This document shows, piece after piece, positions 1-7,065 of a stretch of DNA of 20,320 nucleotides (the first letter of the stretch is position 1; each line of letters opens with the position of its first letter). The notes beneath the pieces were generated by a model. That model saw only the letters and a list, made by a program, of their open reading frames with translations, made no database searches and was not told the DNA's origin. The translations under genes and the position numbers were made by a program. Location of the stretch: the NCBI GenBank assembly GCA_946613955.1, contig CAMOGC010000009.1:1-20320 (forward strand). Reading direction: 5' to 3'. The DNA comes from an uncultured Clostridia bacterium (lineage in GTDB: Bacteria; Bacillota_A; Clostridia; Christensenellales; Aristaeellaceae).

Positions 1-395
1 AGGAGAGCCCCATGTGGTTTGACCGGCTGTGGCAGAACACGGTGGATTTCTTCCGGACGCTGGATATCCCGGTGCGGACCCTCGAATGCTGCTCCGGCGA
101 TCTGGCGGATCTGAAGGTCAAGAGCCTGGACGTGGAGGCCTGGAGCCCCCGCCAGAAGAAATACTTCGAGGTCGGCTCCTGCTCGAACCTGGGCGACGCC
201 CAGGCCCGGCGGCTGCAGATCCGCGTCAAGGGCGCGGACGGGCGGAAGTATTTCGCCCACACCCTGAACAACACCTGCGTGGCTCCGCCCCGGATGCTGA
301 TCGCCTTCCTGGAGAACAACCTCCGGGCCGACGGCACCGTCGCGATTCCCCAGGTCCTTCGGATGTACATGGGCGGCAAGGATCACATCGGATAA
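1..395 (+). CDS. serS: Seryl-tRNA synthetase, C-terminal part (5' truncated by window)
   Basis: The frame is open from the window edge to TAA at 393-395, so only about the last 130 residues are present. They form the end of the class II catalytic core. The visible segments CSGDLADLKVKSLDVEAW, FEVGSCSNLGDAQARR, the class II motif 3-type stretch LNNTCVAPPRMLIAFLENN, and the C-terminal VAIPQVLRMYMGGKD are all characteristic of bacterial SerRS, which charges tRNA-Ser with serine in the cytoplasm. The ATG at position 12 is internal (the frame reads Glu-Ser-Pro before it) and is not the start. The gene is followed directly by a strong terminator, so it ends its transcription unit. Identification is by recognised family sequence, and I see no anomaly. 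Confidence 0.95.
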   Translation, partial: ESPMWFDRLWQNTVDFFRTLDIPVRTLECCSGDLADLKVKSLDVEAWSPRQKKYFEVGSCSNLGDAQARRLQIRVKGADGRKYFAHTLNNTCVAPPRMLIAFLENNLRADGTVAIPQVLRMYMGGKDHIG

Positions 396-403
396 ATCCC
401 ATC

Positions 404-446
404 AAAAAAGGGGCCTCTTCCGTTTTCGGAGGAGGCTCCTTTTGTA
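404..446. terminator. Bidirectional intrinsic terminator between serS and lepB
   Basis: A 16-bp stem (406-421 pairs with 428-443, two G-U pairs) closes a six-base loop GTTTTC. The + strand read ends in TTTTG. The minus strand read ends in a run of six T (from the A-run 404-409). The hairpin therefore can stop both serS from the left and the lepB operon from the right. The two genes converge on it with stops at 395 and 461. Confidence 0.92.
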
Positions 447-460
447 TGCAATTCCGTTGT

Positions 461-1447
461 TTACTGAATCCCTCGCCAGGCGTTGAAGGGGAAGAGGATG
501 AACCGCACGTGGCCCACGATCATATCCCGGGTAATGGGCCCCTGGGCGCGGCTGTCGTTGGAGTTGTTCCGATGGTCGCCCATGACGAAATAGCAGTCCT
601 TTTCCAGCAGGAAATCCGTTCCGATGAGGGAAAGAATCTTTTCCCTGTTTCCGGAAATATCCTCGCCGTTGAGCATCAGCCGCCCGTCGTGGGTATAGCG
701 CAGCCGGTCTCCCGCGGCGCTGACGGCGTCGGAGGAAATGCCCCGCCAGATCCAGGTCTGTCCGCCCACGGTAAAGCCTACCAGGGTTTTGGCATCGTCC
801 ATATATTCCAGCCGGACCGGGTCGCCCTTTTTCGGGACATACACCTCGTCAAAGCTTTCGCCCTGGGAACCGGTATTCACCCGATAGGCGTCGTTGATAT
901 AGGGCTCCTCGTACTTTTCGCCGTTGACATAGAGGTATCCGCCCTCGATCTTCACCGTGTCCCCCGGCATGCCGATGATCCGCTTGACGAAATTCACGTC
1001 CCCCCGGCCGGGATAGCGGCAGATGACCACGTCGAACTGCGAGGGGGAACCAAAGCCGGTCGTCAGGCGGGGCGCGGCCTCCTGCTGCTCCTGGCTCTGC
1101 CAGGGGAAGGACAGCCACGTGGAGGCGTAGTCCAGCTTGGAAACAAACATGATTTCCCCGTTTGCCAGGGTATCGTTCATGGAGGCGCCGTCCACCCGGA
1201 CGGGCTCAAAGAGGAAGGAGCGGATAAGCAGCGCCGCCACCAGGGCGACCAGGAGGGTCACCACCCATTCCAGTATTTCCCTGCCCAAGGACTTCTTGAC
1301 CTTCTCTTTCTTTTTCTTTTTTTCTTCCGACTCTGCGCCTTCCGCCGGCTGCTCCGCGTTTTTCGCCGGGTCGATGGTGTAGCGGTCCTCAAATGAAAGC
1401 GGCTTCGCTTCCGGGGCTTCCTGAGGCTGCATGTTTTTCTCTTCCAT
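461..1447 (-). CDS. lepB: Signal peptidase I (type I leader peptidase)
   Basis: 328 residues. It removes signal peptides from exported preproteins at the outer face of the cytoplasmic membrane. Visible order: an acidic then Lys-rich cytosolic tail (1-55, with EEKKKKKEKVKK), one membrane helix (about 58-80), the catalytic serine box DGASMNDTL (Ser89), the catalytic lysine box FVKRIIGMPGD (Lys155), and the C-terminal box GDHRNNSNDSR (290-300). These are the signal peptidase I boxes of the Ser/Lys dyad family S26. The single N-terminal anchor is the Gram-positive pattern. The start is supported by AAGAAGGAG six bases before the ATG. The TAA of the TPR gene upstream abuts this ATG with no gap, so translational coupling is likely. 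The roughly 55-residue charged tail is longer than in many homologues. It is the last gene of the mrfA operon and ends at the bidirectional terminator. Confidence 0.96.
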   Translation of the reverse strand: MEEKNMQPQEAPEAKPLSFEDRYTIDPAKNAEQPAEGAESEEKKKKKEKVKKSLGREILEWVVTLLVALVAALLIRSFLFEPVRVDGASMNDTLANGEIMFVSKLDYASTWLSFPWQSQEQQEAAPRLTTGFGSPSQFDVVICRYPGRGDVNFVKRIIGMPGDTVKIEGGYLYVNGEKYEEPYINDAYRVNTGSQGESFDEVYVPKKGDPVRLEYMDDAKTLVGFTVGGQTWIWRGISSDAVSAAGDRLRYTHDGRLMLNGEDISGNREKILSLIGTDFLLEKDCYFVMGDHRNNSNDSRAQGPITRDMIVGHVRFILFPFNAWRGIQ

Positions 1448-2386
1448 TTACGACTCCTTCTTCAGGGCGGCGATTTCCTTTTCGATGCCGTCCTTCGTGC
1501 AATAATTCAGGGGGGAGAACCGGCCGGCCGCGGCTTTCTCCAACTTGTTCAGGGCCGCCGCCCGATCCCCGTTTTCCAGATCATACCGGCTGAGGAAGAA
1601 CAGGGTGTCGATCTGCTCCGGCTTTTCGGCGTGGGCCTTTTCGAACCAGGTTCTGGCCTCCGCCGGGTTTTCCATCACCCGATACCAGGTCTGGCCCAGG
1701 TTGTCCAGGCAGATCGGATCCTCGTCGTCATACTCCACGGCCTCCTGATTGAAGGCCAGGGCCTTCCGCCGGCCCTCTTCCCAAAGGGCCCCGGCGGCTT
1801 CCTCCGGGGAACGCGTCGCTTCTTCCGCGGGCGCCTGCCCCTCCGGGAAGGAAGCGTTGTCCTCTTCCCTCCGGTTCTCCGCGGCCCCTTCCCCGGGCGC
1901 CTGATCCGCCCCTTCCTTCAGGGCTTCGGCGGCCTGCCGGGCGGCTTCCTTCGCGGCCTCTTCCGCCATCTTCCGGCTCTGCTCTTCCAGGAAAGCCGCT
2001 TTCTTTTCGGCGCTGAACCGCTCCACATACAGGTATCCCAGCGTCTGATAAACCAGGCCGGTGGGATTTTTCCGGTGCAGCTCCTCCAGCTTGCCGATGC
2101 CCTTTTCCAGCTGCCCCAGGCGGAAGCAGCAGGCCGCGTAGTCCACGATCAGGGTCACCCGCTGATCGGGCGTCATACCCGGCGCCTTCTGGTGCTTCAC
2201 CAGGAAATCCTTGGCCTTCTGATACTGGCCGTCCCGGATCAAAAGCACCGCGTAGGCCAGGACATAGCGGGCGTCCGTCAGCCCGTCGGCAAAGCACTCC
2301 TCATACAGCTTCATGGCCCCGGCGGCGTCGCCGTTTTGCTGGGCCCGGTAGGCCTTGTTGGCCTTCAGGGTGGTCATCAGTCCCAT
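1448..2386 (-). CDS. TPR-repeat protein of unknown role with a long Ala/Glu-rich insertion
   Basis: 312 residues with no signal peptide or membrane segment, so probably cytosolic. Residues 5-125 and 205-290 are helical TPR-type repeats, for example DAAGAMKLYEECFADG, NPTGLVYQTLGYLYVERF, DEDPICLDNLGQTWYR and NPAEARTWFEKAHAEKP. They should form a protein-binding superhelix. Residues about 126-205 are low complexity and charged (KMAEEAAKEAARQAAEAL, then Gly/Glu/Pro-rich). The start at 2386 lies six bases after the mrfB stop and has AAGGAG 11 bases upstream. Met4 is a possible alternative start. It sits between mrfB and lepB with almost no spacing, so it is co-transcribed, but nothing in its sequence ties it to repair or secretion. 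No precise function can be given. Confidence 0.85.
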   Translation of the reverse strand: MGLMTTLKANKAYRAQQNGDAAGAMKLYEECFADGLTDARYVLAYAVLLIRDGQYQKAKDFLVKHQKAPGMTPDQRVTLIVDYAACCFRLGQLEKGIGKLEELHRKNPTGLVYQTLGYLYVERFSAEKKAAFLEEQSRKMAEEAAKEAARQAAEALKEGADQAPGEGAAENRREEDNASFPEGQAPAEEATRSPEEAAGALWEEGRRKALAFNQEAVEYDDEDPICLDNLGQTWYRVMENPAEARTWFEKAHAEKPEQIDTLFFLSRYDLENGDRAAALNKLEKAAAGRFSPLNYCTKDGIEKEIAALKKES

Positions 2387-2392
2387 GCTCTT

Positions 2393-3547
2393 TCAGTCTC
2401 CTTCCGCCTCCAGCTTCCGCTTCAGCCGCAGGCGACGGTATTGTAGCGCATTTTTCGTTTCCTGTACAGTCGGATCCGGCCGCAGGGAGGCCTCGCTCAT
2501 CAGGGCGATGGCCCTTTCGGTCAGATTCAGGGCCGCGGCGGGATCCCGGCGGACGTGCTCCTCGTATTTGGCCAGCTCGATATAGGGGTGGGCGCCGCCC
2601 CGGTGGCCTTCGATCATCTCCCGCCAGATTTCGGCGGCCGCGCTCCGGTCCCCGGCCCGGCGGTAGCTGGAGGCCAGCGCCGCGGAGGCCGCGTCGCCCA
2701 TGCGGCCCCGGCGGGCCAGCCGGTAGCATTTCCGGGCGTTTTCCGGATGCCGCTCCTTTTCCAGCGCCCGGCCCATGGAATAGACGTCCTCGCTGAAGCG
2801 GATCTTCTCCGGATGCTCATACAGATCCGCCATATGGCACAGGAGCGTGCAGAGGCTGGCGATGTCCTGGGCGTTGTGGTCCAGAATGTCCTGCAGCAGC
2901 TCCTCCCTTTTCGTCCGCAGATAGGCGAAATACCGCGCGGGCACCTCGCTGCCCGGCAGATCCTCCTCCCGGGGGCGATGGAGAATAACCTCCTCCAGCC
3001 GTCCCAGGTTGCACCGCCCCAGCCGCAGCTTCCAGAGCCTTCTGGCCAGATGCAGCAAATCCACGTGGGGCAGATCCAGGCAGGCCGGCGGGAGCCGGTT
3101 CATCCGGAAGCGGCTCTCCAGCAGGGGAACGTCGAAGGAGGTCCCGTTAAAGGTGCAGAGCAGCTCGCGCTTCCGGATTTCCTCCTCCACATGGCGCAGG
3201 AGATACGGCTCCTCGTCATAATCCCGCATCAGGTACTGATGCACCTCGAATCCCTCGTCCGTCAGATACCCCAGACCCACCAGGAAGGCCACCGTTCCGC
3301 TGCCCCCCAGGCCCGTCGTTTCCGTATCCAGATACAGGATTTTTTTCGGATCGAAGGGCTCCGGCACCTCCGCCCGGCTCATCAGCGCCAGGGTTTCCCG
3401 CCGCATTTCCCACGCGCCGGGGAATTCCTCCGGCCCCCGGAAAACCGTCAGATGCCGGCAGTCCCGGTTTTGCCGCTCCGCCCCGGTCTCCTCCTTTTTC
3501 GGCCCGGAGGATCCGCCCACGGCGCGCAGCTTATTCAGCAGATTCAT
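2393..3547 (-). CDS. mrfB: MrfB/YprB-type RNase H-fold (DEDD) exonuclease with C-terminal TPR-like region
   Basis: 384 residues. The nuclease domain (about 65-245) shows the acidic motifs of a DEDD 3'-5' exonuclease fold: LYLDTETTGL (Asp74, Glu76), FNGTSFDVPLL (Asp139) with HVDLLHL nearby (Asp163), and DHNAQDIASL (His224, Asp228). Residues 250-370 are helical TPR-like repeats. In B. subtilis, YprB (MrfB) works with the helicase YprA (MrfA) in a UvrA-independent pathway that repairs mitomycin C damage. The next gene upstream here is that helicase. I chose the ATG at 3547, not the longer in-frame ATG at 3643: it has GAAGGAG eight bases upstream, and it overlaps the helicase stop as ATGA (3547-3544), a translational-coupling arrangement. 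Catalytic activity is inferred from motifs only. Confidence 0.9.
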   Translation of the reverse strand: MNLLNKLRAVGGSSGPKKEETGAERQNRDCRHLTVFRGPEEFPGAWEMRRETLALMSRAEVPEPFDPKKILYLDTETTGLGGSGTVAFLVGLGYLTDEGFEVHQYLMRDYDEEPYLLRHVEEEIRKRELLCTFNGTSFDVPLLESRFRMNRLPPACLDLPHVDLLHLARRLWKLRLGRCNLGRLEEVILHRPREEDLPGSEVPARYFAYLRTKREELLQDILDHNAQDIASLCTLLCHMADLYEHPEKIRFSEDVYSMGRALEKERHPENARKCYRLARRGRMGDAASAALASSYRRAGDRSAAAEIWREMIEGHRGGAHPYIELAKYEEHVRRDPAAALNLTERAIALMSEASLRPDPTVQETKNALQYRRLRLKRKLEAEGD

Positions 3548-5814
3548 CGGGTCAGCTCCTTCAAAAGGGTGATGGCGGTTTTCTTTCCGTCCTTCCCCAC
3601 CTCCATCACCGGGCCCACACAGGAAGGACAGCCGTTTTCGCATCCGCAGTCTTCGGCCACCTGCAGCGCCTTTTCCAGCAGCATCTCCCGCATGCCGTAG
3701 GCCTTCTGGCTCAGGCCGATGCCCCCGGGGCAGTTGTCATAGAGGATGAGGGTAGGCTCCTGGGTGATGGGGCTTTTCACCTGATAGACGACGGCGATAT
3801 CCTGCGGCGCGCACATCAGATACAGGGGGCAGACGATCCGCAGGAGGTTCGCGATGCCCATCATGCCGTTTTTCAGCGTATCGCTGGCAAAGCGGCGCAC
3901 CAGCGCCGGCGGCAGGGTCCACCACATGGCGGTGGTATGCATGTCGGTTTCCGGCAGGCGCACGTGGCCGAAGCCCAGGGTTTCATGGGTATCGAAGCGG
4001 ATTTTCTTGAACATGGTCACCAGCGCGGTCACCTTGATCTCCCCCAGCGCCGTCCGCCCGCCCGCGGAGGTGGGCTCCTCCTTTTCGATATCCAGCAGGC
4101 TCAGGTTGATGTTCAGATCCGCGTCCGTATAGTACCCCACGTCCACCGCCCGGATAAAGGCCTTGCAGGCGTCGAAATCCAGCTTTTCCACCTGGAACTG
4201 GCGGCCCTCGTGCATATAGATCGCGTTTTCATGCAGGAGCATCGGGGCGGTAAACCGGTCCATTTCGCCGATGACCCGGTGCCGCGCCGGATCGGTAATG
4301 TCGATGATGATGAAATTCTCCGCCGCGGCGGAGCGGAGGGAGATCTCGCTGGCGGGGAAATCCTCCGTCGACCAGTGGTATCGGCCGTCCACGTGATGCA
4401 GGATGTTCTCCTCCTCCAGGTAGGTCAGCAGCTGATCCGGGGACGGGGCGTTGCCGAAGGCGTCCCCGTCGGCGAAGGGCAGCTCGAAGGCGGCGCACTT
4501 GAAATGGCTCATCAGGATATAGAGGTTGTCCGGATTGAGCAGGGCGTTTTCCGGGCTTTTTTTCAGAAAATAATCCGGATGGGTGACGATATACTGGTCG
4601 ATGGCCGCCGAGGAGGCCACGAAAAAGACGATGCTGGCGGCCTGGCGGCGGCCGGCGCGGCCCGCCTGCTGCCAGGCGCTGGCGATGGTGCCCGGATATC
4701 CGCACAGGACGCACGCGTCCAGCGCGCCGATGTCGATGCCCAGCTCCAGGGCGTTGGTGGATACCACCGCGTCCACCTTCCCGGCCCGCAGGCCCCGCTC
4801 AATCTCCCGCCGCTCCGTGGGCAGATAGCCGCCCCGGTATCCCCGGACGCGGCCGGCGTTCCCCAGCGGATCCCGCACCATGTCCTTCAGATACCTCGTC
4901 AGCACCTCCACCGTCAGCCGGGAGCGGGCAAAGGTAATGGCCTGAATCCCGTTTTTCAGCAGCAGCCCGGAAATCGACCGGGTCACCGGGAGGGCGCCCT
5001 GCCGGATGCCCAGCTGGCGGTTGACCACGGGGGGATTGTAAAAGACGAAATGCCGCTCCCCCATGGGGGCGCCGTTATCGTCCACCAGGGTCACCGGGCG
5101 GCCGATCAGGGTTTCCGCCAGCTCCCTGGGATTGGCGATGGTGGCGGAGCAGAGGATGTACTGGGGATGGCTGCCGTAAAACTCGCACAGCCGCGTCAGC
5201 CGGCGCAGGACGTTCGCCAGATTGCTGCCGAAGACCCCCCGATAGGTATGGATTTCGTCGATGACGATATAGCGCAGGTTTTCAAAAAGCTTGACCCATT
5301 TGGTGTGATGGGGCAGGATGCCGGAATGGAGCATGTCCGGATTGGTCACGACGATGTGCCCCGCCTGGCGCACCGCCCTCCGGGCCGCGGCCGGCGTGTC
5401 CCCGTCATAGGTATAGGTTTTGATGTCCGCCCCCGTCTGGCCGATCATCTCGTAAAGCTCGCTGACCTGGTCGGCGGAAAGCGCCTTGGTGGGGAACAGA
5501 TACAGGGCCCGGGCGTCCGGGTTTTCCAGAATGGCGGAGAGCACCGGCAGGTTGTAGCACATGGTTTTCCCCGAGGCGGTCGGGGTTACGACGACCACGT
5601 CCTCCCCCCGGGCCGTGGCGGCGACGCTCTGGGCCTGATGGGTGTAAAGCGCGTGAATGCCCCGCTGGGCCAGCACGCCCCGCAGCCTCGGATCCAGACT
5701 CTCCGGAAAATCCGCCGTTCGGGCGGGCCGGGCGGGGATCACTTCCCATCGGGTCACGTTTTCCATAAAGCGGGGATCCTGCTTCAGCCGATCCGCCAGC
5801 TGGGTTACATTCAT
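3544..5814 (-). CDS. mrfA: MrfA/YprA-type DEAD/DEAH-box superfamily 2 helicase with C-terminal Cys cluster
   Basis: 756 residues, close to the roughly 750 of B. subtilis YprA. Motifs in order: Walker A TPTASGKT (77-84), the DEIH box of IDEIHTYRG (186-189), SAT (223-225), motif IV ITFARS (293-298), motif V ALELGIDIG (355-363), motif VI QAGRAGRR (383-390), and a C-terminal four-cysteine cluster DCGCENGCPSC (Cys723, 725, 729, 732) expected to bind zinc. The family unwinds DNA 3'-5' and acts with MrfB in mitomycin-type adduct repair. The ATG at 5814 is preceded by GGAAGGAAGG at seven bases. An in-frame ATG at 6033 would lie upstream of the promoter and adds Arg/Gly/Pro-rich sequence unlike the family, so it is rejected. 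This is the first gene of the mrfA-mrfB-TPR-lepB operon. Confidence 0.93.
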   Translation of the reverse strand: MNVTQLADRLKQDPRFMENVTRWEVIPARPARTADFPESLDPRLRGVLAQRGIHALYTHQAQSVAATARGEDVVVVTPTASGKTMCYNLPVLSAILENPDARALYLFPTKALSADQVSELYEMIGQTGADIKTYTYDGDTPAAARRAVRQAGHIVVTNPDMLHSGILPHHTKWVKLFENLRYIVIDEIHTYRGVFGSNLANVLRRLTRLCEFYGSHPQYILCSATIANPRELAETLIGRPVTLVDDNGAPMGERHFVFYNPPVVNRQLGIRQGALPVTRSISGLLLKNGIQAITFARSRLTVEVLTRYLKDMVRDPLGNAGRVRGYRGGYLPTERREIERGLRAGKVDAVVSTNALELGIDIGALDACVLCGYPGTIASAWQQAGRAGRRQAASIVFFVASSAAIDQYIVTHPDYFLKKSPENALLNPDNLYILMSHFKCAAFELPFADGDAFGNAPSPDQLLTYLEEENILHHVDGRYHWSTEDFPASEISLRSAAAENFIIIDITDPARHRVIGEMDRFTAPMLLHENAIYMHEGRQFQVEKLDFDACKAFIRAVDVGYYTDADLNINLSLLDIEKEEPTSAGGRTALGEIKVTALVTMFKKIRFDTHETLGFGHVRLPETDMHTTAMWWTLPPALVRRFASDTLKNGMMGIANLLRIVCPLYLMCAPQDIAVVYQVKSPITQEPTLILYDNCPGGIGLSQKAYGMREMLLEKALQVAEDCGCENGCPSCVGPVMEVGKDGKKTAITLLKELTR

Positions 5815-5863
5815 TTTCGGGCCTTCCTTCCCCCGCCCACGGCCGGGCGGAACTGTGCCTTCC

Positions 5864-5892
5864 ATTATACGGCCATGCCGCGGGCATTTCAA
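5864..5892 (-). promoter_or_regulatory. Sigma-A-type promoter of the mrfA operon
   Basis: Read on the minus strand: -35 TTGAAA (5887-5892), a 17-base spacer, and -10 TATAAT (5864-5869). Transcription should start near 5857, giving a leader of about 43 bases before the mrfA ATG at 5814. This is a near-consensus housekeeping promoter. The -35 box is enclosed by a perfect inverted repeat, listed separately. Confidence 0.8.
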
Positions 5893-5899
5893 GCCCGCG
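5879..5899. promoter_or_regulatory. Perfect 7-bp inverted repeat around the mrfA -35 box (candidate operator)
   Basis: The arms CGCGGGC (5879-5885) and GCCCGCG (5893-5899) flank a seven-base centre that is the -35 hexamer plus one base. A protein bound here would cover the -35 box. It does not look like the B. subtilis LexA box (CGAAC-N4-GTTCG). The arms are pure G/C in a GC-rich genome, so chance is possible. Confidence 0.35.
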
Positions 5900-6065
5900 C
5901 CGCCTTCCCAGATTGGGGAAAAGCGATTCTCCCTCCCGCCGGCCTTTCCGACGGCAAACGCTCCCCCGGGCGGACCGGGCGTCTGCCGATCCGCCCTGTC
6001 TTTCCGGGCGAAAAGCGCCCCAGCCCGGCGCAAAACCCCGCTCCCGGGAAAAACAGAGAAAAATC

Positions 6066-6094
6066 TTGTGTTTTCCCTGGGATGCGGGTAGAAT
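6066..6094 (+). promoter_or_regulatory. Probable sigma-A promoter of nfnAB
   Basis: -35 TTGTGT (6066-6071), 17-base spacer, -10 TAGAAT (6089-6094). Transcription would start near 6101 and give a leader of about 104 bases. The match is moderate at -35 and good at -10. It is the best candidate in the intergenic region on this strand. Confidence 0.6.
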
Positions 6095-6171
6095 CGGAAC
6101 AGTGTCAGCGGGCTCCTTTCCCCTGCCGGCGAAGGCGGCCCCTGGCTTTATCTGATCAGGAAAGCTGTCCG

Positions 6172-6204
6172 GGGTTTCCCTCCGGCGGCGAAGGAGGGAA
6201 GCCC
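6172..6204 (+). promoter_or_regulatory. Hairpin sequestering the nfnA Shine-Dalgarno
   Basis: A 12-bp stem pairs 6172-6183 (GGGTTTCCCTCC) with 6193-6204 (GGAGGGAAGCCC), with a single G-U pair and a nine-base loop. The right arm contains most of the nfnA ribosome binding site AAGGAGGG and ends at the base before the ATG at 6205. Folded, it would block initiation. A pyrimidine tract CTCCTT (within 6109-6122) upstream is complementary to AAGGAG and could compete. This is a candidate translational switch, with no ligand or factor identified. Confidence 0.6.
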
Positions 6205-7062
6205 ATGTATCGGATCGCGAAGCGGCGGGAGCTGAACCCGTCCATGATCCTGCTGGAGGTCGAAGCGCCCCTGGTGGCCCGCAAGGCAAAGCCGGGACAG
6301 TTTATCATTCTCCGGGTCGATGACGAAGGGGAGCGGATTCCCCTGACCATCGCCGGATCCGATCCCGCCGCGGGAACGGTGCGGATCATTTTCCAGGTCG
6401 TCGGCGCGACGACGGAAAAGCTGAAGCACAAGATGGAGGGCGATTATATCCAGGATTTTGCCGGTCCCCTGGGCATGCCGACGAAAACCGAAGGCATCCG
6501 GAAGGTCTGCATCATCGGGGGCGGCGCCGGCTGCGCCATCGCCCTGCCCGTGGCCGAGGCCTTCCACCGGCTCGGCGCCCAGGTCACCAGCATCATCGGC
6601 TTCCGGAACAAGGATCTGCTGATTCTCGAGGAGGAATTCCGCGCCTGCTCCGACGAGCTCATCGTCATGACCGACGACGGCTCCTACGGCCGGGGCGGCA
6701 ACGTGACCCTTCCCCTGAAGGAAATGCTGGAGGCCGGCCGCGCCTTTGACGAAATCATCGCCATCGGCCCCCTGATCATGATGAAGTTCGTGACGCTGAC
6801 GGCCAAACCCTTCGGCGTCCCGGTCACGGTCAGCATGAACCCCATCATGATCGACGGGACGGGCATGTGCGGAGGCTGCCGCCTGACCCTGCATCAGGAC
6901 GGAAAGCGGGTCACGAAATTCGCCTGCGTGGACGGGCCGGACTTCAACGGCTATGAGGTCGATTTCGACGAGGCCATGAGCCGCTCCCGCATGTATTTCG
7001 ATTTTGAGCGCCGGGCCTATGAGGAAACCTGCAACCTTTTCCGCGCAGGGAAGGAGGAATAA
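6205..7062 (+). CDS. nfnA: NfnA-type ferredoxin:NADP oxidoreductase small subunit (FAD / [2Fe-2S])
   Basis: 285 residues, full length for the family. The N-terminal FAD domain carries RIPLT (44-48). The NAD-binding domain carries IIGGGAGCAIALPVAEAF (103-120), and TDDGSYGRGGNVT (156-168) and IGPLIMM (187-193) are typical of the family. The C-terminal DGTGMCGGC plus FACVDGP gives Cys222, Cys225 and Cys241 with Asp217. In NfnA a [2Fe-2S] cluster held by three Cys and one Asp is known. With NfnB it forms the complex coupling NADH and reduced ferredoxin to NADP+ reduction by flavin-based electron bifurcation. The same family is also annotated as sulfide dehydrogenase or DHOD electron-transfer-like. 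The neighbouring nfnB favours Nfn. AAGGAGGG precedes the ATG, buried in a hairpin. Confidence 0.92.
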   Translation: MYRIAKRRELNPSMILLEVEAPLVARKAKPGQFIILRVDDEGERIPLTIAGSDPAAGTVRIIFQVVGATTEKLKHKMEGDYIQDFAGPLGMPTKTEGIRKVCIIGGGAGCAIALPVAEAFHRLGAQVTSIIGFRNKDLLILEEEFRACSDELIVMTDDGSYGRGGNVTLPLKEMLEAGRAFDEIIAIGPLIMMKFVTLTAKPFGVPVTVSMNPIMIDGTGMCGGCRLTLHQDGKRVTKFACVDGPDFNGYEVDFDEAMSRSRMYFDFERRAYEETCNLFRAGKEE

Positions 7063-7065
7063 AGC

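Larger units (their letters stand above)
5815..6204. other. 390-bp divergent intergenic region mrfA / nfnA
   Basis: No credible gene lies here. The region holds the mrfA promoter (5864-5892) on the minus strand and the nfn promoter (6066-6094) on the + strand. From about 6100 to 6204 it holds the nfnA leader, with a ribosome-binding-site hairpin at its end. The stretch 5900-6060 is GC-rich, and I see no further signal in it. Confidence 0.7.

Noticed and set aside
3548..3643. N-terminal extension of mrfB to an ATG at 3643
   Set aside because: It would overlap mrfA by 100 bases. The ATG at 3547 has GAAGGAG at eight bases and the ATGA coupling overlap.
5815..6033. N-terminal extension of mrfA to an upstream in-frame ATG
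   Set aside because: It would start upstream of the TTGAAA/TATAAT promoter, lacks a good ribosome binding site and adds low-complexity sequence. The ATG at 5814 has an ideal one.
3937..7062. 1041-codon open frame on the + strand running through the mrfA region into nfnA
   Set aside because: Only the part from 6205 is real (nfnA). The upstream part is antisense to mrfA, crosses the intergenic promoters, has no recognisable domains, and reflects high GC content.
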